DNA from: Spirosoma sp. KUDC1026
Lineage (GTDB): Bacteria > Bacteroidota > Bacteroidia > Cytophagales > Spirosomataceae
NCBI RefSeq assembly: GCF_013375035.1
Contig: NZ_CP056032.1
Location: 4,834,001 to 4,898,000, forward strand
Length of the DNA stretch: 64,000 bases
Reading direction: 5' to 3'
Positions 43,461 through 50,743 of the stretch are shown here, one piece after another. The notes beneath the pieces are model-generated. The model did not search any database, had not been told where the DNA came from, and worked only from the letters and a program-made list of their open reading frames with translations. The first letter of the stretch is position 1, and each line of letters starts with the position of its first letter. Both the position numbers and the translations under genes were made by a program.

Positions 43461-45287
43461 TTATTCATCGCCTTTACCCCTCCCCCGCGACCAGTCGGCC
43501 AAAATAGCGGCCTGCAAAGCGGTTGGCGACGGGTCTTTGGTCAGTTGAAAATTCCGGATAGTTTTCACCCCCAGTTTGATTATTTTTTCTTCCGGCTTAT
43601 TGTTCTGAATGAGCGCCATCGTAACTAATTCGCCCGCCGATTTCCTTTTGCTCAGTTCTTGAATCTGAGCCGCTTTAGCTGGTTGCTGGTTGAGCGTACG
43701 AATTACTGCACCAGTTCGGATACCGGCTTTCCAGGCGGGGGAGTTCCACTCTACGTCGGTTACGAGCACGCTGTCTGCTTTCTCCCGAACTGATAGCCCC
43801 AGCCAGCCGCCCGGCAGTTCCTTCGGCTTCTCGGTTAAGGTCAAGCCCGCATAAGCCAGGAATTTCCGATAATCGACGGGTCTGGTCGTTGACGCATAAG
43901 TAAAGATTTCTTTCAGCGACGTACCAGCAATCGTTTCGCAGACTTTCTGAAACTCCGCGTCCGTGAATCCCCGGTTTTGTTTTGCGTAATACTCCTGGTA
44001 CAGAGTCCGCATGACGTTGTCCAGCGATTTTTTGTTGTGGGTGGCATTCCGGATGGCGAAATCCAGCAACGTACCCAGCAATGGACCTTTCTCGTAATAC
44101 GAAATGGTTTTGTAAGCCTCGTCGCCGGTGCGCCCGAAAGGGCCGTCCGCCCAGGTATCGTAGCTGGCCTGCGTTGCTGACTGAAATAAGCGGCCGGGTT
44201 TGTTTTCAAAGTTTTGAATCTGGTTCTGCAGGTTCGTCAGCAGTTCGTCCTGTGTCAGCAGCCCCGCCCGACGTAACGCCAGATACTCGTAGTAGACCGT
44301 AAAGCCCTCCGATACCCAGAGCATGTTGGTGCGGTTCTCGTTCTCATAATCAAACGGCCCCAGGTTGATTGGCCGGATGCGCTTGACGTTGTAATGGTGA
44401 AAATACTCGTGAGCCAGGAAGCTGTACATGCGGAATCGGCCTTCGGGCGTATCGAGGCCCTTTCCCGTAAAGCTGATCGACGTCGAGTTCAGATGCTCGA
44501 TACCACCCCCACCCGGCCCGATGGCCAGAAAAGTGTAGTGTTTGTAGGGAATGTCATCAATGATGTCCGCGCTACTTTCCACGATCTTTTTCAGGTCGGC
44601 CATGAACCGGGCGTGGTCGAACGGCCCCATGTTGTAGCCCACGAAATAATGAGGAATCCCCCGTACCGTAAACGACGGCAGCGATTCCAGCTTGCCCATC
44701 AGGATGGGGCTATCATAGAGAATGTCATAGTTGGGAGCCATGAACGTATGCGCCTGACCGGCCACCGAATCCAGTCCCGTTGCGACGATTGGACTCCAGT
44801 TTTTATCGGGATGAACCGTTACCGTAACGGGCTGCTGCAACTGGTCTTTTACGTACATAAACACCCCCGCCGGTGAAATATAGCCCTTGTTCTCGTCCAG
44901 AAAGGGGCTGGCGACGAAGTTGCGCGTGGCCGTTACGTCGTAGGTCATCACCAGCGTTTTCGCCTGTCTGGTCTGTACCTGCCAGGTGTTGTTGCCCGTC
45001 TTTTTCCAGGCCAGCGCTTTCCCCATTTCGTCAGTCGCCTGGACGTTTCCAACGTTGGCCGCGTAGTTCATCATCTGGTAATAACCAGGTGTCCAGGCCG
45101 GCATTTTCACGTCCAGTTGATCCATCTTCCCGGCAGGGCAGCGGAACGTAACGTGATACTGGTGAGAAGCGGGATTCTCCATTCGAACGTCGAACCGATA
45201 ATTAGCGGTATTCTGGCCAAAAGCGGCTACGTACCGAAGCAAACTGACCAGCATCAGGCAGGCCAGAAAAGTAAACCGAAAGAACAT
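43461..45287 (-). CDS. M61 family metallopeptidase with PDZ domain
   Basis: About 608 residues. ATG at 45287 begins a signal peptide (FFRFTFLACLMLVSLLRYVA). Peptidase M61 N-terminal beta domain, then GPGGGGIEHLNSTSIS (GxxEH-like block) and the zinc motif AHEYFHHYNVKRIRP (HExxH), with the third ligand Glu in LWVSEGFTVYYEY. A PDZ domain follows (LSVREKADSVLVTDVEWNSP). Family M61 cleaves N-terminal Gly or Ala. Exported, probably periplasmic. Confidence 0.93.
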   Translation of the reverse strand: MFFRFTFLACLMLVSLLRYVAAFGQNTANYRFDVRMENPASHQYHVTFRCPAGKMDQLDVKMPAWTPGYYQMMNYAANVGNVQATDEMGKALAWKKTGNNTWQVQTRQAKTLVMTYDVTATRNFVASPFLDENKGYISPAGVFMYVKDQLQQPVTVTVHPDKNWSPIVATGLDSVAGQAHTFMAPNYDILYDSPILMGKLESLPSFTVRGIPHYFVGYNMGPFDHARFMADLKKIVESSADIIDDIPYKHYTFLAIGPGGGGIEHLNSTSISFTGKGLDTPEGRFRMYSFLAHEYFHHYNVKRIRPINLGPFDYENENRTNMLWVSEGFTVYYEYLALRRAGLLTQDELLTNLQNQIQNFENKPGRLFQSATQASYDTWADGPFGRTGDEAYKTISYYEKGPLLGTLLDFAIRNATHNKKSLDNVMRTLYQEYYAKQNRGFTDAEFQKVCETIAGTSLKEIFTYASTTRPVDYRKFLAYAGLTLTEKPKELPGGWLGLSVREKADSVLVTDVEWNSPAWKAGIRTGAVIRTLNQQPAKAAQIQELSKRKSAGELVTMALIQNNKPEEKIIKLGVKTIRNFQLTKDPSPTALQAAILADWSRGRGKGDE

Positions 45288-45491
45288 GATCGAGTTGGTA
45301 AAGCGACAGGCAGTGACTGCACCGGAAACATACACAAATTAAGCCCATAAACCGGCTTTCTGCGTCTGAATCCCGCCAGTGCATGATGTGCTTTTGCTGT
45401 TAATTGGCTCTACAACCGACAAGCCGGCAGGATACGCTTACGTTTATTTGGAATTTTTCTAAACGAGTCATCGTTTGAAAAGAGGTGCTGT

Positions 45492-45499
45492 GTATATTT
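45492..45499 (+). promoter_or_regulatory. -7 promoter element, decides a start
   Basis: TATATTTG, exact match. The predicted transcription start near 45503 lies inside the longer frame that opens at 45475, so translation must begin downstream, at GTG 45532. Confidence 0.5.
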
Positions 45500-45531
45500 G
45501 CATAAACAGATCAGCAGAACAGACAATTATT

Positions 45532-45888
45532 GTGACTAGTAACGCAACAACCTGGCAGGAACTCTTTCGGACGAAAAACGGAGCGATCTATCAATGTGAC
45601 GTTACAAACCGGCTGATTCTGGAGTTCTGGGGGACTCATACGGCGTTCTCTGCCCAGGATTATCTGCAGTTCAAACGCATGGTCGAAACGGTTGATCTTC
45701 GCCAGATGGCCATGAGTACCGACGACTCGCACGACCTGGAAATTCTGTCCATGCCCCGGACCGAACTGTGCTTTGTCTTAACGCTTTGTGAGATCGTCCA
45801 TCTGCGCGAACTGCTCGACGGCGCCCGGCTTATGCTCGAATTAAATAGCCTGCTGCGCGAATGCGGCTGCGAACTTTCTGCCAACTAA
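45532..45888 (+). CDS. Small conserved cytoplasmic protein, unknown
   Basis: 118 residues from GTG 45532, chosen because a promoter element falls within the upstream extension. No signal peptide. ELFRTKNGAIYQCDVTNRLI, LEFWGTHTAFSAQDYLQFKR and LCFVLTLCEIVHLRELLDGA suggest a compact alpha/beta domain of the kind annotated as DUF6686 in Bacteroidota (recalled, not checked). It lies before the ferritin gene with a terminator between, so it is its own unit. Confidence 0.7.
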   Translation: MTSNATTWQELFRTKNGAIYQCDVTNRLILEFWGTHTAFSAQDYLQFKRMVETVDLRQMAMSTDDSHDLEILSMPRTELCFVLTLCEIVHLRELLDGARLMLELNSLLRECGCELSAN

Positions 45889-45935
45889 GTAGCTGAGTAA
45901 GTATTATTTAGACTGTCTATATATTTCAGTTTTTG

Positions 45936-45967
45936 AAACCAGCGCTAAAACAGGGCTGGTTTTTTTG
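45936..45967 (+). terminator. Rho-independent terminator
   Basis: AACCAGC and GCTGGTT pair around an 11-base loop and run into a T tract of seven. Between the small conserved gene and ferritin. Confidence 0.85.
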
Positions 45968-46018
45968 TAGTTACTTTGTCACATCAAGAACGAAATATCC
46001 GAACCGATATATAACAGT

Positions 46019-46552
46019 ATGAAAGATTTAATCAGACTCCGCACATCGATGAAAGAAGCCATTGAACAACTGCTGAACCAGCAAATTCAAATGGAGTTTA
46101 CATCGTCTTCAAAATATTTGGCTATGGCCGGCTGGTGCGACCGGAATGGCTTTGATTACAGCGCTGGCTTCTTCTACAAACAGTCGGAAGAAGAGCGTGA
46201 GCACGGCATGAAATTGTTTCATTATCTCTGCGACCAGGGCGGTACGGCGTTCTCGCCGGCTATTCCTGCCGTTGACCAGGAGTTCGATTCACTGCGGTCG
46301 GTTTTCGAAGCCGCTCTGGATCAGGAAATTGCAGTAACAGGTTCGATCAATCGCCTGATGGGGGCCTGCCACCGCGAAAACGACTACGCTACGGCTGAGT
46401 TGCTGAAATGGTACGTAAAAGAACAGATGGAAGAAGAATACATCGCTCGTCGCTGCCTGGATCTGTTCAATCAGATCCCAGCCGATCAGCTCTACTACCT
46501 GGACAAAAAAGTATCCAGCGTTACCTATGACGGTAACGTGTACGGAGAATAA
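46019..46552 (+). CDS. ftnA: Bacterial non-haem ferritin
   Basis: 177 residues, the four-helix bundle of ferritin. Ferroxidase residues appear in order: Glu in IQMEFTSSSKYLAMAGWC, the E-x2-H pair in FYKQSEEEREHGMKLFHYL, and Glu/Gln in LLKWYVKEQMEEEYIARR. It oxidises Fe(II) and stores iron inside a 24-mer cage in the cytoplasm. A TTACTTTG sequence at 45971 is one base from the -7 consensus. An insertion sequence begins 24 bases after the stop codon, so the original terminator may have been separated from the gene. Confidence 0.95.
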   Translation: MKDLIRLRTSMKEAIEQLLNQQIQMEFTSSSKYLAMAGWCDRNGFDYSAGFFYKQSEEEREHGMKLFHYLCDQGGTAFSPAIPAVDQEFDSLRSVFEAALDQEIAVTGSINRLMGACHRENDYATAELLKWYVKEQMEEEYIARRCLDLFNQIPADQLYYLDKKVSSVTYDGNVYGE

Positions 46553-46585
46553 TAGACAGGATTCCTGTTAACGTGAAAACATGAG

Positions 46586-47932
46586 TCATCCCGAATTTTG
46601 ATTGATAGCGAAAGCGACCATCAACGCATTGGCGATGGCTAAGCGTAATCGATAAATCGGCACCGAAGCAGTTCGGTGCCGATTGCCTGTCCGGGGCACC
46701 CACCGTTTCAGAAAAATAGGTACCCAGCCTGGCCAGTTTCGTAGTAAGGACAGCAGGAAATCATACACCAAGCTCACTATTCCCAGTAACTTTAGTCGAT
46801 TCACCCAGAGCCTCAACCGAGGTGATTCCATCCCCAATTCGGCCTTTCCCACCCGGAAGGCTTGCTCGATCTGCCAGCGGTGCATATAGCTGTGCACCAA
46901 TGACCAGGCATCTCTCACCGAATCAATGCCGACCGAACTTAATAGGTACATCGGGGGTTGCAGTTGCTTTTTATCCCGTACCACAACCAGCCACAAAGTC
47001 GTTCCCTTAAAATCAGGATGCTCAACGGCCAACCAGCCCACACTGACGTGTTTGGTGATCTTACGCTCTTTGTCGCGCAGCAGCTTACGCCCCTGGGCCA
47101 CACAACTGCGCGCTAAGAGATGGGTTTGTTTAGTACCTTTCTCGGCGTGAATCAACAAATGGTTTTTCTTCCAACGTATCAGAAAATCTTGTTGAAAGTG
47201 AAGCATCCATTCAATAGTCCAGCTGTTGGCGTAGCCCCGATCCAGCACATGTAACACAGGTTGGGGCAGTGAAGCCTGGAGCTTCTTAAGCATGCGGTAC
47301 ATGATATTGGTAGCCAGTTCTTTTTGCTTGCCCCGGGAAGTCCACCAACTCATCTGTACTACGCTGGGCACCTGGCCTAACCCGGACAGTAAGACACCCG
47401 TCCAGTGAAAGCCTGGCACACAGATGCGGCCCGAGGGTCGTTTATAGAAGCCTTTCTTGATCTTGGTGAGTCGCTTGGCTTTGCTGCTTTCCACCGGACA
47501 GAGTCCTTCGGCAAACCAGCTTTCAGGCTTCTCCAGTCGACTGTCATCCCACAAACATAAGGGCCGTATTTTATTCTGTATCAGTTGGCTGATGCGTTGT
47601 TGAGCTCGCTCGAAGAAGAATGTATCGATCAGCTCAGCTTGCCAGTGGGGAGATCGCAGCAGATTGCTAATTCGTTTGGTGCCCGCTGGTGCATGAGCAA
47701 AGCCGGCCACATAGCTACCTAACTCACTCAACAGCAGTCCCATTTTGGTGTTACGAAACAAGAGAATGGCTCGAAACAGCTCCTTGAAGGTGACCACGAG
47801 TCGTTTGTCGAGCCGCTCGAACAATTGGTTCTGAAGGGGTAGCAGGTAAAGCTGGGCGCGGTTAAGTAAAAAGGAAGCCGCGGTTGACTTTGGGGAAACA
47901 AAGTTGTTTTTTTGGGGGTATGTCCTGGACAT
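46586..47932 (-). CDS. IS4-type DDE transposase
   Basis: 448 residues. DDE catalytic residues: D129 or D130 in LCLWDDSRLEKPES, D231 in VLHVLDRGYANSW, and the IS4 signature Y-(2)-R-(3)-E-(6)-K at Y349, R352, E356 and K363 in YMHRWQIEQAFRVGK. The gene is intact. The ATG at 47932 is preceded at seven bases by a perfect AGGAGG, rare for this genome, which lies inside a hairpin. The stop codon lies in the left inverted end. Confidence 0.93.
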   Translation of the reverse strand: MSRTYPQKNNFVSPKSTAASFLLNRAQLYLLPLQNQLFERLDKRLVVTFKELFRAILLFRNTKMGLLLSELGSYVAGFAHAPAGTKRISNLLRSPHWQAELIDTFFFERAQQRISQLIQNKIRPLCLWDDSRLEKPESWFAEGLCPVESSKAKRLTKIKKGFYKRPSGRICVPGFHWTGVLLSGLGQVPSVVQMSWWTSRGKQKELATNIMYRMLKKLQASLPQPVLHVLDRGYANSWTIEWMLHFQQDFLIRWKKNHLLIHAEKGTKQTHLLARSCVAQGRKLLRDKERKITKHVSVGWLAVEHPDFKGTTLWLVVVRDKKQLQPPMYLLSSVGIDSVRDAWSLVHSYMHRWQIEQAFRVGKAELGMESPRLRLWVNRLKLLGIVSLVYDFLLSLLRNWPGWVPIFLKRWVPRTGNRHRTASVPIYRLRLAIANALMVAFAINQNSG

Positions 47933-47938
47933 AAAAAG

Positions 47939-47991
47939 ACCTCCTTTCTGGCTTTGGCGTTGTGGTGATGCTCAAAGCTAAGAAAGGAGGT
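47939..47991 (-). promoter_or_regulatory. SD-sequestering hairpin with promoter in loop
   Basis: On the minus strand an 11-bp arm (ACCTCCTTTCT) pairs with AGAAAGGAGGT, which contains the transposase Shine-Dalgarno, reinforced by an inner GCTTTG/CAAAGC stem. The -7 element TAGCTTTG (47973-47980) lies immediately after the first arm, so transcripts from it would start near 47969, lack the first arm and leave the SD free, while read-through transcripts would hide it. Confidence 0.65.
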
Positions 47992-48095
47992 TCTTTATTA
48001 ATCAGCTCCCTAAAATTAGGGATGACTCATGTTTCGTTTTTGGGGCCTCCCGAAACGGATAGCTTACATCATGAAGGGGAGAAAGGAACAAGGAG

Positions 48096-48166
48096 AAGGA
48101 GGAAGGGAAGGAGGAAAGCAGGAGAGAAGGAAAGAATGCTGACGCTCGTTTTTTCCCTTCCTCCTT
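48096..48166 (-). repeat. Purine-rich inverted repeat at operon end
   Basis: AAGGAGGAAGGGA (48096-48108) pairs with TCCCTTCCTCCTT (48154-48166). The plus strand between is almost pure purine for about 70 bases. The right arm overlaps the stop codon of the FAD oxidoreductase gene by two bases. It may end the operon. Confidence 0.6.
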
Positions 48167-49886
48167 AAAAAGTCAACCGTTGCTTATCCGCCAGCAGAGC
48201 TTTTTCCAGCGTAGCATACGGCAGTTGCTGGGGCGTTACGTTGTTCTGCATGGCCAGCACGGCCGCCGTTGCCGCCGATTGCCCTAAAATCATAAAGACC
48301 GGCTCCATCCGGATTGATCCGAAGGCGATGTGGGTGCTCGACAGACAGACTGGCACAAACAGATTCTTGCACTCGCTTTCCTTCGGTACAATCGACTTGT
48401 AGGCAATGGAATAAGGCTTGTCAGGGTGTACGCCGATGTCGCCTTCGTTCTGCACGAAACCATCTTTTTTAACGTAACGCTGAGCATTGTGCGCATCCAG
48501 GGCATACGATCCCATGCCGACCGGTTCGGGAACCGTGGTTTTTCCGAGGGCGTCGGCTTCTTTCATCACAAAATCGCTGATCATACGCCGGGCTTCACGA
48601 ATGTACAGTTGGTGGGGCCAGCCGCCGTTGTCTTTAAATTCGTCTTTAGGCAGGCCCCACTGTTGCATTTTCTCGTGCACATCGGCCGGAACGCGCGGGT
48701 CGTTTTGCAGGAAATACATCAGTCCTTTCTGGTACAACTCATGGTCCTTGATGATGGCTTTACGTCGTTCGTACGTCGCTTCGGGATAATCGTAGTTCTT
48801 ACCAATGTAATCCGTACTGAACGGACCGTGGTTATTCGTGTCAGTCTTCCGGTTGGGGATCGGATCATACTTATTGAAAGTTTCGCGCCAGCCCGACGCA
48901 AATACCCGCGCTAACAGCTCGTATCGATCGGCGTTATAGCCCGCCGGTTTGGCAAACGGCACCCGATTGTCGGGGTGGTTGCTCAGGCACATCCGGAAGC
49001 AGTACGCCTGAATTTTGTCGTCGCCCGCGCCGTATTCCCCCGGTGCTTCAGCCGACACTTCGGGCAACAGACCGCTCTTCGGATCGCCCGCTATCTTATA
49101 GGGGCTAACGTTGGTTTTAAAATGGTGCCCGTGCTGGAAAACTTCCGTCTGGACGCCATCCCATTTTTCGCCGTAGACGCTGTTGGCCTCCCGCCCGACA
49201 GCGTATTTCACACCAGCAGCTGCCATCAAATCACCTTCGTACGTAACGTCGATAAACATCTTGCCCCGGTACTCATTCCCGTTCAGCGTGCGGAACGACT
49301 GGATAGCGCCGTTCCGTTTAACCAGCCCCTTGGGCGAGCGATCCAACCACTCATCGCGGTAAATAGTCAGCTTGTATTCCTTCACGAAATCCTCAAATAC
49401 TTGTTCGGCCGCGTGGGGTTCGAAAATCCACATCGTCCGGGAGCTACCGTCAATAGCGGGCGTCCCCTGGCCTTTGTTGCCGTACTCTTCTTTCTTTTGC
49501 CATTGCCAGGAAGCCGGTTGCTGGTAATGCTGATACAGACGCTGATAAAATTCGCGGGCCAGTCCGCCAATTACTTCCTTATTTCCCGTATCGGTAAAGC
49601 CCAGCCCGCCCGACGATAGACCACCCAGGTGTTTGTCGGGCGACACGACGATGACGGACTTACCCATTTTTTTGACCTGCACGGCCGCCGTAATAGCCGC
49701 CGACGTACCTCCATAAATAATTACATCAGCCTGCCGAACGGCGGCCGGACGTACCAACGGGACCGACGTTGAAACAGGTGAGAATGCGGGCGAGAACAGA
49801 CTTACGCCAAACAGGCAGCCAGCCGCCATCCAGTTTTTGCTGGCACGACGAATACGGTGGTGAACGAAATGCGGAAGAAATGTCAT
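48165..49886 (-). CDS. Secreted FAD-dependent oxidoreductase (FAD_oxidored)
   Basis: 573 residues with an N-terminal signal anchor. ADVIIYGGTSAAITAAVQVKK is the FAD-binding GxSxA variant of GxGxxG; LGGLSSGGLGFTDTGNKEVI and MFIDVTYEGDLMAAAGVKYA are the hallmarks of the PF12831 group, often labelled xanthan lyase or 'FAD-dependent oxidoreductase' in carbohydrate loci. The C-terminal STHIAFGSIRMEPVFMILGQ block closes the FAD domain. Last gene of the minus-strand SusCD locus, 12 bases after the SGNH gene. Probably acts on sugars in the periplasm. Confidence 0.88.
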   Translation of the reverse strand: MTFLPHFVHHRIRRASKNWMAAGCLFGVSLFSPAFSPVSTSVPLVRPAAVRQADVIIYGGTSAAITAAVQVKKMGKSVIVVSPDKHLGGLSSGGLGFTDTGNKEVIGGLAREFYQRLYQHYQQPASWQWQKKEEYGNKGQGTPAIDGSSRTMWIFEPHAAEQVFEDFVKEYKLTIYRDEWLDRSPKGLVKRNGAIQSFRTLNGNEYRGKMFIDVTYEGDLMAAAGVKYAVGREANSVYGEKWDGVQTEVFQHGHHFKTNVSPYKIAGDPKSGLLPEVSAEAPGEYGAGDDKIQAYCFRMCLSNHPDNRVPFAKPAGYNADRYELLARVFASGWRETFNKYDPIPNRKTDTNNHGPFSTDYIGKNYDYPEATYERRKAIIKDHELYQKGLMYFLQNDPRVPADVHEKMQQWGLPKDEFKDNGGWPHQLYIREARRMISDFVMKEADALGKTTVPEPVGMGSYALDAHNAQRYVKKDGFVQNEGDIGVHPDKPYSIAYKSIVPKESECKNLFVPVCLSSTHIAFGSIRMEPVFMILGQSAATAAVLAMQNNVTPQQLPYATLEKALLADKQRLTF

Positions 49887-49898
49887 GGGTTTACTGAA

Positions 49899-50621
49899 TC
49901 AGACAGTGACTAATTGTTGCAGGTAAGCCGGATAATTCCGGCCCTGATCATCCCCTTTTGTGATGCTGTCACCAAAGCAGACGATGCGGTTTTTGAGTAG
50001 CTTGTTCTGGACAAGAAACGTGTAGATAACAACGGCCATCGTCCGGTAGCCATCGGGCGTGGGGTGCACCCCGTCGGTCTTGTTGCTGTTGGCTTCGTTT
50101 TTCAGCAGGCTGCTGGCGTCCAGTCCAATGTTACCCACGGTGTTGAAAATGTGGTGCATGTCCAGTAAAGGCAGGCGGTTGTCTGCAGCTACTTTTTGGA
50201 TCGTGTCATTCATAGCCATTTTTCGGGCTGCGTGACCGTCGGGCTGGTAGAACGCCGGATCATGCCGGGTCATCAGGTAGGGTTCGTAAACGGGCAGAAT
50301 CGTCATCAGCATCACCTGACTTTTTACGTCTAACAGCTTTTTTACCATCGTGCGCAGGTTTCGCTCGTAGTCGGGCAGCGGTACGTATTTCTTACTGTTC
50401 ACATCATTCGTGCCCGCCATCAGAATGGTCAGTTCGGGGCGCTGCGCCAGACAATCGCCATCCATCCGGGATAGCAGATCGACGGTGTTATTACCACCAA
50501 CGCCCGCATTGATAATCTCGGGGGTCACCCCAGCCGAAACGGACGAACCCGCCAACTCTTCACCCGACCAGATCAGCGGAGCGGCAACCAATGAGCGTTG
50601 TAAAAAGGATCGACGGAGCAT
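49899..50621 (-). CDS. SGNH hydrolase with circularly permuted blocks
   Basis: 240 residues with an N-terminal Arg-rich signal (LRRSFLQRSLVAAPLIW). Catalytic blocks appear in the order II (IINAGVGGNNTVDLL, Gly40), III (LMAGTNDVN, Asn72), V (TDGVHPTPDGY, Asp183 and His186), then I at the end (IVCFGDSITKGDDQGRN, Ser219). In a normal SGNH hydrolase block I comes first. The C-terminal tail NYPAYLQQLVTV would join naturally to the N-terminal GVTPEIINAG. All four catalytic elements are present, so it may be active. Second last gene of the SusCD locus; an esterase for acetylated sugars is a reasonable guess. Confidence 0.85.
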   Translation of the reverse strand: MLRRSFLQRSLVAAPLIWSGEELAGSSVSAGVTPEIINAGVGGNNTVDLLSRMDGDCLAQRPELTILMAGTNDVNSKKYVPLPDYERNLRTMVKKLLDVKSQVMLMTILPVYEPYLMTRHDPAFYQPDGHAARKMAMNDTIQKVAADNRLPLLDMHHIFNTVGNIGLDASSLLKNEANSNKTDGVHPTPDGYRTMAVVIYTFLVQNKLLKNRIVCFGDSITKGDDQGRNYPAYLQQLVTV

Positions 50622-50628
50622 ATTGGGA

Positions 50629-50743
50629 AGGAGGAAAGGGAGGAGGGGGAAGAAGGGGAGGAAAGAAAAAAGGAATAGGGTAGAATCCGCGAAGAACGCG
50701 CCAGCCGCCTTTCCTCCCCTTCCTCCTTCCTCCCTTTCCTCCT
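50629..50743. repeat. Long polypurine inverted repeat
   Basis: Left arm 50629-50665 is nearly all purine (AGGAGGAAAGGGAGGAGGGG...), right arm 50709-50743 is its near-perfect complement. The spacer is about 43 bases. It lies between SusD and SGNH genes; the right arm overlaps the SusD stop by two bases. It could reduce read-through to the enzyme genes or protect the SusCD message end. Confidence 0.8.

Larger units (their letters stand above)
46577..48034 (-). mobile_element. IS4-family insertion sequence, complete
   Basis: About 1,458 bases bounded by inverted ends of 23 bases (46577-46599 and 48012-48034) that differ at one position; the outer part reads AAACATGAGTCATCCC. One intact transposase gene fills it. 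No direct target duplication could be found on the two sides (TTAACGTGA against CGTTTTTGG), which suggests an old insertion, a rearrangement, or slightly misplaced ends. It lies between the ferritin gene and the downstream end of the sigma/FecR/SusCD locus. Confidence 0.88.

Noticed and set aside
45475-45531. TTG-initiated N-terminal extension of the small conserved gene
   Set aside because: It contains the likely promoter and reads poorly (VYICINRSAEQT) compared with the rest.
46581-46596. Relationship between the insertion sequence end and the 2335 palindrome
   Set aside because: They share GTCATCCCGA, but the similarity stops there and is too short to mean common origin.
48064-48142. Possible sequencing artefact or microsatellite in the purine tract
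   Set aside because: The tract is irregular and has a complementary partner at its end, so it is better explained as an inverted repeat.
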